Source of the DNA: Reyranella sp.
Lineage (GTDB): Bacteria; Pseudomonadota; Alphaproteobacteria; Reyranellales; Reyranellaceae
NCBI GenBank assembly: GCA_019745575.1
Contig: JAIETA010000185.1
Coordinates: forward strand, 1-37,539
DNA length: 37,539 nucleotides
Reading direction: 5' to 3'
Below, piece by piece: positions 16,197 to 24,867 of this stretch (position 1 is the stretch's first letter; every line of letters begins with the position of its first letter). The position numbers and the translations under genes were made by a program. Under the pieces are notes generated by a model, which was not told the origin of the DNA, did no database searches, and saw only the letters and a program-made list of their open reading frames with translations.

Positions 16197-17069
16197 ATGC
16201 TGGAAATCTTCGACGTTTACCTGGCCGAGGCGATCATCAGCGGCATCCTGCTGGGCGGCGTGCTGGCCCTGCTGGCGCTCGGTCTCAACCTGATCTTCGG
16301 CGTCATCGACGTCACCTGGATCTGCTACGCCGAGCTGATCATGCTCGGCATGTATGCGCTCTACTACTTCTACTCGGTCTACGGCCTGCCGATGTGGGTC
16401 GCGGCACCGGCCTGCATCGCGCTGGTGGCGGTGCTCGGCCTGCTGCTGCACTACATCGTCATCGAGCCGCTGCTCGACGCGGCGCCGATCAACCAGCTGC
16501 TGGCCACCGGCGGCGTGCTGTTCTTCCTGCAGAGCTTCGCCACCGTGGCGTTCGGCATCGACTTCCGCAATCTCGGCATCCGTCTGCCGGTGCTGGCGCT
16601 GGGCGAGATGCACTTCAGCTACGCCCGCCTGCTGGCCTTCGGCGCGGCGCTGGCCGGCATGGTGATCGTCTACCTGTTCATGACCCGCACCTACATCGGC
16701 ACCGCGATCCGCGCCATCTCGCAGGATCGCCAGATCATGGCGCTGATGGGCGTCGACACCAAGCGGCTGTACCTCGTCACCTCGGCGATCGGCGGCGCGC
16801 TGGCCGGCCTCGCCGCCTGCCTGCTGGTGCTGCAGTACGACGTCCATCCCTTCGTCGGCCTGTCGTTCGGCCCGATCACCTTCCTGATCTGCGTGCTGGG
16901 CGGGCTCGGCAACTTCATCGGCGGCTTCGTGGCGGCCTTCCTGTTCGCCCAGATCATCTCGCTGGGCGGCCTCTACTCCGACCTCGAGTGGGGATACGTG
17001 CTGGCCTTCGCCTTCTTCATCGTCATGATGTTCATCCGCCCGGCCGGGCTGCTGGCGAGACGCCCGTGA
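16197..17069 (+). CDS. livH: Branched-chain-type ABC transporter permease, LivH type
   Basis: 290 aa, about eight hydrophobic segments. ISGILLGGVLALLALGLNLI near the N-terminus is the LivH start signature. TRTYIGTAIRAISQDRQIMA followed by MGVDTKRLYLVTSAIGGALA contains the EAA-like loop that contacts the ATPases. It starts 12 bases after the livF stop with GGACGGG as ribosome-binding site, and its stop overlaps the livM start as GTGA at 17066-17069. Inner-membrane half-channel of the importer. Confidence 0.93.
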   Translation: MLEIFDVYLAEAIISGILLGGVLALLALGLNLIFGVIDVTWICYAELIMLGMYALYYFYSVYGLPMWVAAPACIALVAVLGLLLHYIVIEPLLDAAPINQLLATGGVLFFLQSFATVAFGIDFRNLGIRLPVLALGEMHFSYARLLAFGAALAGMVIVYLFMTRTYIGTAIRAISQDRQIMALMGVDTKRLYLVTSAIGGALAGLAACLLVLQYDVHPFVGLSFGPITFLICVLGGLGNFIGGFVAAFLFAQIISLGGLYSDLEWGYVLAFAFFIVMMFIRPAGLLARRP

Positions 17070-18031
17070 ACCCGCGTCATCTCGCGTACTGGATCGCCGC
17101 GGCGGTGCTGGTCGGGCTGCCGGTCGTCTACAACCAGCCCTACCACCTGCACGTGATGGTGCTGATCCTGATCTGGTCCTTCGCCTACACGTCGTGGTCG
17201 GTGATGGGCCGCTTCGGCCTGGTGTCGCTGGGCCACGGCGGCTTCATGGGCGTCGGCGCCTATGTGACGGCGCTGCTGTGGAACCATTTTGGCCTCACAC
17301 CCTGGGTCGGCATCCCGGTCGCCCTGGTCTGCGCCGGCCTGCTGGCGCTGATCGTCGCCTACCCGTGCTTCCGCTTCCGCATCACCGGTCACTACTTCGC
17401 GCTGGTCACGCTCGCGCTGTCGGGCATCGTGCTGCAGGTCATCACCGCGACCCGCAACCAGACCGGCGGCTCGCTGGGCTATACGCCGGAGCGGACCAAG
17501 GGCAACGCGATCGCCGCCCTGCAGTTCGTCGACAAGGAGACCTGGTACCTGATCGCGCTCGGCGTCTGGGCGCTCGGCATCGCCATCTGGTACTGGATCG
17601 ACCGCAGCATGATCCGCTACGCCATGGAGGCGATTTCCGAGGACGAGGACGCCGCCGCCGCGGCCGGCATCAACGTCACCTTGGAGAAGCTCAAGATCAC
17701 GGTGCTGAGCGCGGTGATGACCGCGCTGGCGGGCGCGTTGTACTGCCAGTACCAGATGTTCATCTCGCCCGACACGGTGAGCGGCATCTCGGTGTCGCTG
17801 CAGATGGTGTTCGCCGCCGTGGTCGGCGGCATCTATGTGGCCTTCGGCCCGACCGTGGGCGCCGTCATCACCATCCTGCTTGCGGAAGGGCTGCGCATCG
17901 GCTTCGGCACCAAGGCGGTGGGCTGGGACAACCTGGTCTACGGCGTCCTGCTCGTCGTCTTCATCATCTTCCTTCCCAAGGGCATTCTTGGTAGCCTGCT
18001 CGCGCGCATGAAGCCGTCGGGCAAGCACTAG
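17066..18031 (+). CDS. livM: Branched-chain-type ABC transporter permease, LivM type
   Basis: 321 aa from a GTG at 17066 that overlaps the livH stop; the frame is open far upstream through livF and livH, but only this start fits family length. Hallmarks are GRFGLVSLGHGGFMGVGAY (LivM N-terminal motif) and YAMEAISEDEDAAAAAGINV followed by LKITVLSAVMTALAGALYCQ, the loop that couples to the ATPase. The C-terminal helix reads YGVLLVVFIIFLPKGILGSL. Ten or so membrane segments. Two bases separate it from the GMC oxidoreductase ATG, placing that enzyme in the same operon. Confidence 0.93.
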   Translation: MNPRHLAYWIAAAVLVGLPVVYNQPYHLHVMVLILIWSFAYTSWSVMGRFGLVSLGHGGFMGVGAYVTALLWNHFGLTPWVGIPVALVCAGLLALIVAYPCFRFRITGHYFALVTLALSGIVLQVITATRNQTGGSLGYTPERTKGNAIAALQFVDKETWYLIALGVWALGIAIWYWIDRSMIRYAMEAISEDEDAAAAAGINVTLEKLKITVLSAVMTALAGALYCQYQMFISPDTVSGISVSLQMVFAAVVGGIYVAFGPTVGAVITILLAEGLRIGFGTKAVGWDNLVYGVLLVVFIIFLPKGILGSLLARMKPSGKH

Positions 18032-18033
18032 GA

Positions 18034-19629
18034 ATGGATGAGTTCGATTTCGTCGTCGTCGGAGCAGGATCCGCCGGCGGGCCGATCGTCGACCGGCTGA
18101 CCGCTTCGGGCCGCCATAGCGTCCTGCTGCTCGAAGCGGGGCCCGACGACACCAACCGCTGGCTCTCGATCCCGCTCGGCTTCGCCAAGACCTTTCTCGA
18201 CGCCAGCGTGAACTGGAAATTCGCGACCGAGCCGGAGGCCGAGCTCGGCGGGCGCCGTATCTACTGGCCGCGCGGCAAGGTGATCGGCGGCTCGAGCGCC
18301 ATCAACGGCATGGTGTATGTCCGCGGTCTGCCGTCGGACTATGACGGCTGGCGCCAGATGGGCAACGAGGGCTGGTCGTTCGACGACTGCCTGCCGTATT
18401 TCAAGCGGCTGGAGTCCTATCCCGGCGGCGAGACCGAAAACCACGGCGGCGCCGGCCCGGTCAGGATCACCCAGGGCGAATATGCCAATGAGATGAGCGA
18501 GGCCTTCCTGGCGGCCTGCGCCGAGGTCGGCCTGCCGACCCTTGCCGACCTCGACGACGGCCGTAGCGAGGGCGCGGGCCACTACCACGCGACTTTGAGC
18601 GACGGCCGCCGCACCTCGACCGGCCGGGCCTACATCGCGCCGGCCCGCTCCCGCGCCAACTGCCGGGTCGAGACCGGGGCAATGGTCGAGCGGATCGAGA
18701 TCGCCGGCGGTCGCGCCACCGGCGTCACCTACCGCCAGGGCGGCCGGACGCTGTCGGCCACGGCCCGCCGCGAGGTCGTGCTCTGCGCCGGCGCGGTGGG
18801 ATCGCCGCAGCTGCTGCAGCTGTCGGGCATCGGCCCGGGCGGCTTGCTCGCCAATCACGGCATCGCTGTCGTCCGCGACCTGCCCGGGGTCGGCGAGAAC
18901 CTGCAGGACCATTGGGGTGTGCGGTCGACCTTCCGGACGTGGTGGCGTCTGACGCTGAACGACGACATCAACCTGATGCACCGGCGGCTGAGCGCGGCGG
19001 TCGAATATGCGCTGCTGCGCACCGGTCCGCTGACCGCCAGCCCGGCCTTCGCCGGGGCGTTCTTGCGGCTGATGCCGGAGTCGGAGGAGCCCGACACCCA
19101 GTTGCACTTCTTCCCGTGGTCGACCGACCGGATCGACCACGGTCCGCACCCGTTCTCCGGCTTCACGATCCTCGCCAACCAGTCGCGGCCGGAAAGCCGC
19201 GGGCATATCCGCATCGCCTCGCCCGATCCCGCGGTGCGGCCGACGATCGTCGCCAACTACCTGTCGGCGGAACGCGACCGCCGGGCGACGATTGCGGCCG
19301 GCAAGTTCATGCGACTGCTCGCCCGCACGAGCGCGTTGTCGCGGATCGTCCTGGAGGAGCTGCTGCCCGGCGTCGAAGTGTGGAACGACGACGAGTTCCT
19401 CGCCTACGCCCGCAAGGAGGGCCAGTCGGCCTACCATCCGGTCGGCACCTGCCGCATGGGCCGCGATGCCGGCGCCGTGGTCGATCCCCAGCTGCGCGTC
19501 CACGGCGTGGCCGGCCTGCGCGTCGCCGACGCCTCGATCATGCCCACCCTTGTGTCGGGCAACACCAACGCCGCCTGCATGATGATCGGCGAAAAGGCGG
19601 CCGACTTAATTCTGGCCGACGCGCGATAG
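18034..19629 (+). CDS. GMC-family FAD alcohol dehydrogenase (choline dehydrogenase-like)
   Basis: 531 aa. The N-terminal Rossmann motif is VVVGAGSAGG (7-16), followed by the ADP-binding Glu in LLLEAGPDD. GMC signature 1 is WPRGKVIGGSSAINGMVYVR, and signature 2 is GAVGSPQLLQLSGIGP. The catalytic pair is His468 in YHPVGTCRMG and Asn510 in SGNTNAACMMIGEKAA. The family oxidises primary alcohols to aldehydes in the cytosol or at the membrane. As last gene of the Liv operon, downstream of an alkylsulfatase, it could oxidise the alcohol released from an alkyl sulfate (inference). The last 24 bases overlap the convergent adenylate cyclase gene. Confidence 0.93.
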   Translation: MDEFDFVVVGAGSAGGPIVDRLTASGRHSVLLLEAGPDDTNRWLSIPLGFAKTFLDASVNWKFATEPEAELGGRRIYWPRGKVIGGSSAINGMVYVRGLPSDYDGWRQMGNEGWSFDDCLPYFKRLESYPGGETENHGGAGPVRITQGEYANEMSEAFLAACAEVGLPTLADLDDGRSEGAGHYHATLSDGRRTSTGRAYIAPARSRANCRVETGAMVERIEIAGGRATGVTYRQGGRTLSATARREVVLCAGAVGSPQLLQLSGIGPGGLLANHGIAVVRDLPGVGENLQDHWGVRSTFRTWWRLTLNDDINLMHRRLSAAVEYALLRTGPLTASPAFAGAFLRLMPESEEPDTQLHFFPWSTDRIDHGPHPFSGFTILANQSRPESRGHIRIASPDPAVRPTIVANYLSAERDRRATIAAGKFMRLLARTSALSRIVLEELLPGVEVWNDDEFLAYARKEGQSAYHPVGTCRMGRDAGAVVDPQLRVHGVAGLRVADASIMPTLVSGNTNAACMMIGEKAADLILADAR

Positions 19630-20646
19630 CGCGAAGATCTCCAGCGGCGCGCGGCGGCCGCGGACGTCGAGCACGGGCAGCGGTTCGGCCCGAAGGTCCG
19701 GGGGCAACGCCGTCGCGTTGAGCAGGTCGGCCGAGACCAGCACATCTCGACCCGTCGCCTTGGCCGCCTCGAGCAGGCGGGCGGCCACGTTCAGCGTGTC
19801 GCCGACATAAGCGATCTCGCGCCGGAGGTCGCCGATTTCGCCGGCGACGATCTCGCCGCTGTGAAGCGCCGCGCGGAACGACGGCACGACGCCAAAGCGG
19901 GCAAGGTAGCTTGCGCCGTTGGCGGCGATCAGGTCGCGGGCGACGAACGGGCAGGCCAGGCTGTCGCCGCCCGTCGTCGGCGCTGCCGGCCAGGTCAGGA
20001 TCGCCTCGTCGCCGACGTATTTGTGGATCTCCGCGTCGCATTCCAGCGCGGCGCTGGCGATGTCGGCAAAGAAGTCGTTGAGCAGCTCGTGGAAACGGAT
20101 CGGCCCCAGCCGTTCGGCGAGGCCGGTCGAATCTTTCATGTCGATCAGCAGAAAGACCTTCTGCTCGCGCCTGGGCTGGACGTAGCGGCCGGTCAGCAGG
20201 TTCTTGAGAGTGCCGAAGCCCAGCAGGAAGCCCATCTCGAAGACGAAGTTGCCGACGATGACCATGGACGTGCCGAAGATGAGGAAGTTGACCATGGAGC
20301 GATCGAACTCGAGCGGCCGGTCCATGACGTCATGGAAGATCAGCCGCGTGAGAATCGTGCCGCCAACGATGCAGACCAGGTAGTAGATCGTCTTGAGCGT
20401 CAGATGGACGAGCAGTGGCAGGCGCTGCAGGCGGCGCTTGAATTCCCCACGTACGCCATAGGCCTCGAACAGCACGATCGGCGTCGCCACCACAATGGCG
20501 TTCACGACGCCCGACAGGGCCGACAGGAGCGGCCAGGCACCGGGCCGCGCGATCACATAGCCGAACACGGCACTGATGGCGGAGCTCACCACCAGCACGA
20601 TGACGACGATGCGCCGAATCCGGCGCGCGCGGTGGCCGGTTATCAT
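19606..20646 (-). CDS. Membrane-anchored class III adenylate/guanylate cyclase
   Basis: 346 aa. The N-terminal 145 residues hold about four hydrophobic segments with short loops and no recognisable extracellular sensor domain. The cyclase homology domain (about 160-340) keeps all six catalytic positions: metal-binding Asp169 (FLLIDMKDSTG) and Asp213 (HKYVGDEAIL), purine-recognising Lys209 and Asp282 (YVGDTLNVAARL), and transition-state Asn285 and Arg289. The Lys/Asp pair favours ATP and therefore cAMP. The ATG overlaps the dehydratase stop (ATGA at 20646-20643), and the 3' end overlaps the convergent GMC gene by 24 bases. Pairing with two catabolic enzymes in one operon is unusual. Confidence 0.93.
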   Translation of the reverse strand: MITGHRARRIRRIVVIVLVVSSAISAVFGYVIARPGAWPLLSALSGVVNAIVVATPIVLFEAYGVRGEFKRRLQRLPLLVHLTLKTIYYLVCIVGGTILTRLIFHDVMDRPLEFDRSMVNFLIFGTSMVIVGNFVFEMGFLLGFGTLKNLLTGRYVQPRREQKVFLLIDMKDSTGLAERLGPIRFHELLNDFFADIASAALECDAEIHKYVGDEAILTWPAAPTTGGDSLACPFVARDLIAANGASYLARFGVVPSFRAALHSGEIVAGEIGDLRREIAYVGDTLNVAARLLEAAKATGRDVLVSADLLNATALPPDLRAEPLPVLDVRGRRAPLEIFALSRVGQN

Positions 20647-21629
20647 GGCGGGTGACGGTCGAGCGCCCGCTGGAAGGTCGCGTGGTCGACGTTGCCGCCG
20701 GAGCAGACCACGGCAACGGCCCGGCCTTTCACCGGCAGCCGGCCGGTGAGGGCGGCGGCCAGCGCCACGGCGCCGCCCGGCTCGAGCACCAGCTTGAACT
20801 CGCGGAAGGCCACCTCCATGGCGTCGAGCACCTCGTCGTCCGTGACGACCAGCCCCGGCCCCAGCACCTTCTGCGCCAGTGCAAAGGTCACCTCGCCCGG
20901 CGTCGGCGCCAGCAGCGCGTCGCAGATCGACCCCGACAGCTTCTCGTTGGTCTGCCGCGTGCCGGCGACGAGCGAGCGTGCGAGGTCGTCGAAGCCGGCC
21001 GGCTCGCCGGCATGCACGGTCGTGGCCGGGCTGAGGCCTTTTACGCCGAGCGCCACGCCGGTCGCCAGGCCGCCGCCCGAGCAGGGCGCGGCCACGGCAT
21101 CGAGCGCGACGCCGAGCGCCCGGGCCTGCTCGGCGATCTCGAGGCCCGCGGTGCCCTGGCCGGTCAGAATCCAGGGATGGTCGTAGGGCGGCACGACCGT
21201 GGCGCCGGTCCTGCGCGCAATCTCCTGGCCGATCGCCTCGCGGCTGTCTTTCAGGCGGTCATAAAACACGATCTCGGCGCCGCTCGCGCGCGTGTTGGCG
21301 ACTTTCAGCGCCGGCGCATCGGCCGGCATGACGATGGTGGCTTTTAGGCCGAGCAGGCGGGCCGCCTCGGCCAGCCCCTGCGCGTGGTTGCCCGACGACC
21401 AGCCGACCACGCCGCGGGCCCGCTCGGCCTCGCCCATGAGGCTCAGGAAATTGTAGGCGCCGCGCAGCTTGAACGAACCGGTACGCTGCAGGCACTCGGC
21501 TTTCAGCAGCAGCCGTCCGCCCAGCATCGCGTTGACGCGTGCGTTCTCGAGCAGCGGCGTGCGCAGCACGACGCCGTCGAGACGACGGGCGGCGGCTTCT
21601 ACATCGGCGAAAGTCGGCAAAGACGACAT
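20643..21629 (-). CDS. PLP-dependent threonine/serine dehydratase-family enzyme
   Basis: 328 aa. The pyridoxal-phosphate lysine is Lys54 in TGSFKLRGAYN; the substrate loop is SSGNHAQG (about 68-75), and the phosphate-binding glycine loop is SGGGLATG (184-191). A C-terminal SGGN (CSGGNVD) completes fold type II. The enzyme lacks the regulatory ACT domain of biosynthetic threonine deaminase, so it is of the short catabolic type. Candidates are L-threonine or L-serine dehydratase, threo-3-hydroxyaspartate ammonia-lyase, or an EutB-like enzyme; the sequence does not decide. The start shares one base with the upstream dehalogenase stop (TGATG), and its own stop overlaps the cyclase start. Confidence 0.9.
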   Translation of the reverse strand: MSSLPTFADVEAAARRLDGVVLRTPLLENARVNAMLGGRLLLKAECLQRTGSFKLRGAYNFLSLMGEAERARGVVGWSSGNHAQGLAEAARLLGLKATIVMPADAPALKVANTRASGAEIVFYDRLKDSREAIGQEIARRTGATVVPPYDHPWILTGQGTAGLEIAEQARALGVALDAVAAPCSGGGLATGVALGVKGLSPATTVHAGEPAGFDDLARSLVAGTRQTNEKLSGSICDALLAPTPGEVTFALAQKVLGPGLVVTDDEVLDAMEVAFREFKLVLEPGGAVALAAALTGRLPVKGRAVAVVCSGGNVDHATFQRALDRHPP

Positions 21630-22318
21630 CAGGCGATACCAAGCAGGGCAGGAAGTTGCGAAAGGTCGCGGAGCTGGCCGGCCAGCGTGCCGGGCAGGCG
21701 GTCGTCGGGCACGCCGGCGCGGTTCACCCAGATCGTGCGGAAGCCGAAATGCGCCGCGCCGTGGGCATCCCAGCAGTTCGACGACAGGAAGCAGACCTTG
21801 TCGGGCGTCACGCTGCAGCGCGCCTCGACCAGCCGGTAGACCCGCGCGTCGGGCTTGTAGACACCGGCCGGCTCGACGCTCAGCACCGCCTCGAAGCACG
21901 CCGCCAGTCCGGACGCGGCGACCATGGGATCGAGCATGGCCGGATTGCCGTTGGACAGGATGGCGAGGCGCCGGCCAGCGCGCTGCAGGCGTTCGAGCAT
22001 CGCCGGAACCTCGGGGAAGGGATCGAGCGCCAGGTAGGCGCCCATCAGTTTTTCGCGCACGTCGGGGTCGCGAATGTCGTGGACGGCCAGGCAATGGTCG
22101 AGCGCCTCGCCGGTCACCTGCCAGAACGGCGCATAGGCCGCCATACCGTTGCGCAGCCAGGTGTACTGGATCTGCTTTTGCCGCCACAGGTCGGCCAATG
22201 CGTCGGCCTTGGGGCCGACCGCGGTGCGATGGCGGGCAACCGCCGAATTGAAGTCGAACAGCGTGCCGTAGGCGTCGAACACGCACATCTCGATGCCAGT
22301 CATATGCCGGTCATTCAT
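21629..22318 (-). CDS. Haloacid dehalogenase, type II (HAD superfamily)
   Basis: 229 aa, the usual length for L-2-haloacid dehalogenases. Nucleophile Asp15 lies in FDAYGTLFD; Ser122-Asn123 are in ILSNGNP; Lys155 is in VYKPDARVY; and the last motif is LSSNCWDAHGA with Asp184. The SSNxWDxxGA form is characteristic of the type II dehalogenase branch within the HAD superfamily, which converts L-2-haloacids to D-2-hydroxyacids. GGGGAGCAA supports the ATG at 22318; an ATG at 22303 is also possible. First gene of the minus-strand operon with the dehydratase and the cyclase. Confidence 0.92.
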   Translation of the reverse strand: MNDRHMTGIEMCVFDAYGTLFDFNSAVARHRTAVGPKADALADLWRQKQIQYTWLRNGMAAYAPFWQVTGEALDHCLAVHDIRDPDVREKLMGAYLALDPFPEVPAMLERLQRAGRRLAILSNGNPAMLDPMVAASGLAACFEAVLSVEPAGVYKPDARVYRLVEARCSVTPDKVCFLSSNCWDAHGAAHFGFRTIWVNRAGVPDDRLPGTLAGQLRDLSQLPALLGIA

Positions 22319-22434
22319 TTGCTCCCCGCCGATCCTCGCCCTAGGCTAACTGGCATGTTCGCCGCCGTCGTTCAAACCCTCTTGGGTAGCGGTGGGATGC
22401 GTGCGGTCCGCAAGAGCTCGCAGAGGAAGATGAC

Positions 22435-23397
22435 ATGCAAAAGCGCAGACTTGGTCGCACCGGTTTGGAAGTCTCCGTTTTGGGCTACGGTGCCGGCGCC
22501 GTCGGCGGGCTTTTCACCAAGGGCACCGCGGCCGAGCAGGCGCGCGCCGCGGGGCGCGCCATCGACGCCGGCGTCAACTACTTCGACACCGCCTCGACCT
22601 ACGGCAACGGCGAGTCGGAGCGCAATCTCGGCCGTGCGCTGAAAAGCCTGAAGGCCAAAGTGATCGTCGGCACCAAGTTCCGATTGGCCGCACCGCACCG
22701 CGCCGACGTGGCCGCCTTCATGACAAAATCACTCGAAGAGAGCCTGAAGCGCCTGGGCCGCGACCATGTCGATCTCCTGCAACTGCACAATCCGCTGGTC
22801 GCCACCGATGCCGGCGACCGGCTGTCCATCGACATCGCCTTGAGCGAGGTGGCGCCGGCGCTGGAGAAGCTCCGCAAGGCCGGCAAGACCCGCTTCATCG
22901 GCTTTAGCGGCGTCGGCGAGCCGCCGGCGCTGCACCAGGCGGTCGACTCGAAGCTCTTCGACACCGTCCAGGTCGTCTACAACGCCCTCAACCCCAGCGC
23001 CGGCGGGCCGGCCCCCAAGGGCATGCCCGGCCTCGACTACGGTCGCCTGCTCGACAAGGCGAAGGCCGCCGACATGGGCACCATCGTGATCCGGGCCCTG
23101 GCGGCCGGCGCGCTCTCCGGCACCGCCGACCGCCATCCGCTGGCCATGCAGGACGTGCCGCCGATCGGCTCGGCCCTCGACTTTGCCACCGACGTGGCGC
23201 GGGCGCAGGCGCTGGAGCCGCTGGTGCGCGAAGCCGGCGCCGCGAGCCTCGCCGAGTTCAGCGAGCGCTTCGTGATCTCCCATTCCGCCGTCTCGACCAT
23301 GCTGATCGGCTACTCGACGCTGCAGCATCTCGACGAGGCGATCGCGGCGGTGAACAAGGGGCCGTTGCCGGCGGCGATATTGAAGAAGATCGTCTAG
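22435..23397 (+). CDS. Aldo/keto reductase
   Basis: 320 aa. The catalytic tetrad is visible: Asp51 and Tyr56 in YFDTASTYGNGESE, Lys81 in VGTKF, and His118 in LLQLHNP. It begins MQKRRLGRTGLEVSVLGYGA, the standard family opening. The C-terminal part (FVISHSAVSTMLIGYSTLQH) is the NADPH-binding region. AGAGGAAGATGAC precedes the ATG. It reduces or oxidises carbonyl compounds with NAD(P)H; the substrate is unknown. The last 44 codons are duplicated as a remnant at 31566-31700. It converges with the thioredoxin gene, with 13 bases between them. Confidence 0.93.
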   Translation: MQKRRLGRTGLEVSVLGYGAGAVGGLFTKGTAAEQARAAGRAIDAGVNYFDTASTYGNGESERNLGRALKSLKAKVIVGTKFRLAAPHRADVAAFMTKSLEESLKRLGRDHVDLLQLHNPLVATDAGDRLSIDIALSEVAPALEKLRKAGKTRFIGFSGVGEPPALHQAVDSKLFDTVQVVYNALNPSAGGPAPKGMPGLDYGRLLDKAKAADMGTIVIRALAAGALSGTADRHPLAMQDVPPIGSALDFATDVARAQALEPLVREAGAASLAEFSERFVISHSAVSTMLIGYSTLQHLDEAIAAVNKGPLPAAILKKIV

Positions 23398-23410
23398 GAC
23401 GGCGGGGCGC

Positions 23411-23857
23411 TCATCGGTCGAGCGCGTCCCGTGTCCAGCGCTCGATGGCGCCTGCATCCATGGCGCCGGACTGACGGGCGATCTCCCGTCCGCGATGGAA
23501 CAGGATCATCGTGGGGATGCCCCGGATGGCGAACCGGCTGGCGAGGTCCTGCTGCTCGTCGGTGTTGACCTTGGCCAGCCGGACCGTGGGCTCGAGACGG
23601 GCCGCCGCTTTCTCGAACTGCGGCGCCATCGCCTTGCAGGGCCCGCACCACGGCGCCCAGAAGTCGACCAGTACCGGGATGTCGCTCTTGGTCGCATGGG
23701 CCTCGAAGCTCGTGGTGTCGAGGGCGACGGGATGTCCTGCGAACAGCGGGGCGCCGCACTGACCGCACTTGCCGGCGCTGCCCGCCGCCAGCCTGTCGTG
23801 CGGAAACCGGTTGAGGGTGTTGCAGGCCGGGCAGGCAAGGATGAGCGTATCGGCCAT
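23411..23857 (-). CDS. trxC: Thioredoxin 2 (TrxC type, zinc-binding N-terminus)
   Basis: 148 aa from the ATG at 23857, which has GAGGT nine bases upstream; the frame stays open further upstream, but only this start gives a normal TrxC. The N-terminal zinc ribbon has Cys9 and Cys12 (CPACN) and Cys31 and Cys34 (CGQCG). The thioredoxin active site is WCGPC at 70-74. Unlike TrxA, TrxC carries this extra zinc domain and is linked to oxidative stress responses. Here a perfect FNR/FixK-type palindrome is centred about 60 bases upstream of the ATG, which suggests oxygen-dependent control. Confidence 0.94.
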   Translation of the reverse strand: MADTLILACPACNTLNRFPHDRLAAGSAGKCGQCGAPLFAGHPVALDTTSFEAHATKSDIPVLVDFWAPWCGPCKAMAPQFEKAAARLEPTVRLAKVNTDEQQDLASRFAIRGIPTMILFHRGREIARQSGAMDAGAIERWTRDALDR

Positions 23858-23909
23858 GACGGACCTCGTTGATCTCCAACCACGATGCTTCCGGCAAGGT
23901 CGTACGGCC

Positions 23910-23923
23910 TTGATGCGCATCAA
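23910..23923 (-). promoter_or_regulatory. FNR/FixK/Anr-type box upstream of trxC
   Basis: TTGAT-GCGC-ATCAA is a perfect match to the CRP/FNR-family consensus TTGAT-N4-ATCAA. Its centre (23916.5) is about 60 bases before the trxC ATG. If it acted as a class II activator site at -41.5, transcription would start near 23875 and leave a leader of about 18 bases. It also lies 111 bases upstream of the divergent amidotransferase gene at 24034, which could share it. Confidence 0.6.
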
Positions 23924-24033
23924 CGCCGCTTCTCTTCCGGTCCTCATAGTGAATCAGAAGTGAGTTTCGTAGGCGAGCGGCCTTCCGTCACGATTTCACG
24001 TCAGGACGCATCTCGGTTCAATTGAGGTCCGGC

Positions 24034-24867
24034 ATGTGCGAACTGTTCTGTCTGTCCAGCCGCCTGCCGACCCGCGTGACCTTCTCGCTGCGGGAGTTTG
24101 CCGACCATGGCGGGCCGGGCGGCCGCAACGTCGACGGCTGGGGGGTGGCCTTCCACGAGGGCCGCGACGTCCGCCTCTACAAGGAGCCGGAGCCGGCCGG
24201 CGACAGCCCGTGGCTCACCTTCATCCAGGAACGCCGCCTGCCGACACGCCTGCTGATCTCGCACATCCGCCATGCCACCCGCGGCGGCCTCTCGCTGGCC
24301 AACACCCAGCCGTTCGCGCGTGAACTCGGAGGACGGACGCACGTGTTCGCGCACAACGGCCGCCTTGACGGCATCGACGATCTGTTCGCCGCGTCGGCGC
24401 GGCGCTTCCAGCCGCTGGGCGACACCGACTCGGAAGTGGCCTTCTGCCTGCTGTTGGAGCGCCTGGCGCCGCTATGGGCCGGCGGCGACGGCGGACCGCC
24501 GCTCGCAGCCAGACTTGCCGCTGTCACCGGCTTTGCCACGGACATGCGGCCGCTCGGTCCCGCCAACTTCCTCTACAGCGACGGTGCGTTCGTCTTCGGC
24601 CACGGCCACCGCCGCACGCAGGCCGATGGAACCATTGCGCCGCCCGGCCTGTGGTGCCTGCAGCGCGCCTGCGCCGTCGATGCCGACGCTCCGGCGCCGG
24701 CCGGCGTTGCTATCGAACCGGGCGCCGGGCCGCAGGAGATCACGCTTCTCGCCAGCGTTCCGGTGACCGGCGAGACCTGGCGGCCGCTCGCCGAGGGCGA
24801 GATCGTCGTCGTTGCCGATGGTCAGGTCGTGCCGGCCTCCCGGCCGTCGTCGCGCAGCCAGACATAG
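24034..24867 (+). CDS. Class II glutamine amidotransferase (YafJ-like)
   Basis: 277 aa. The ATG at 24034 is chosen over 24022 because it places Cys2 (MCELF) as the N-terminal nucleophile released by methionine removal, and GAGGT lies upstream. NVDGWGVAF, SHIRHATRGG (oxyanion and substrate region) and FAHNGRLDG are the conserved Ntn-hydrolase glutaminase segments. There is no second synthetase domain, so it is a stand-alone glutaminase-like protein as in the YafJ/EgtC group. The acceptor reaction is unknown. The 3' end overlaps the end of the convergent RND gene by 46 bases. Confidence 0.9.
   Translation: MCELFCLSSRLPTRVTFSLREFADHGGPGGRNVDGWGVAFHEGRDVRLYKEPEPAGDSPWLTFIQERRLPTRLLISHIRHATRGGLSLANTQPFARELGGRTHVFAHNGRLDGIDDLFAASARRFQPLGDTDSEVAFCLLLERLAPLWAGGDGGPPLAARLAAVTGFATDMRPLGPANFLYSDGAFVFGHGHRRTQADGTIAPPGLWCLQRACAVDADAPAPAGVAIEPGAGPQEITLLASVPVTGETWRPLAEGEIVVVADGQVVPASRPSSRSQT

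Noticed and set aside
13268-18028. Long minus-strand open frames opposite the Liv operon
   Set aside because: They are shadows of the receptor, ATPase and permease genes and lack ribosome-binding sites and domains.
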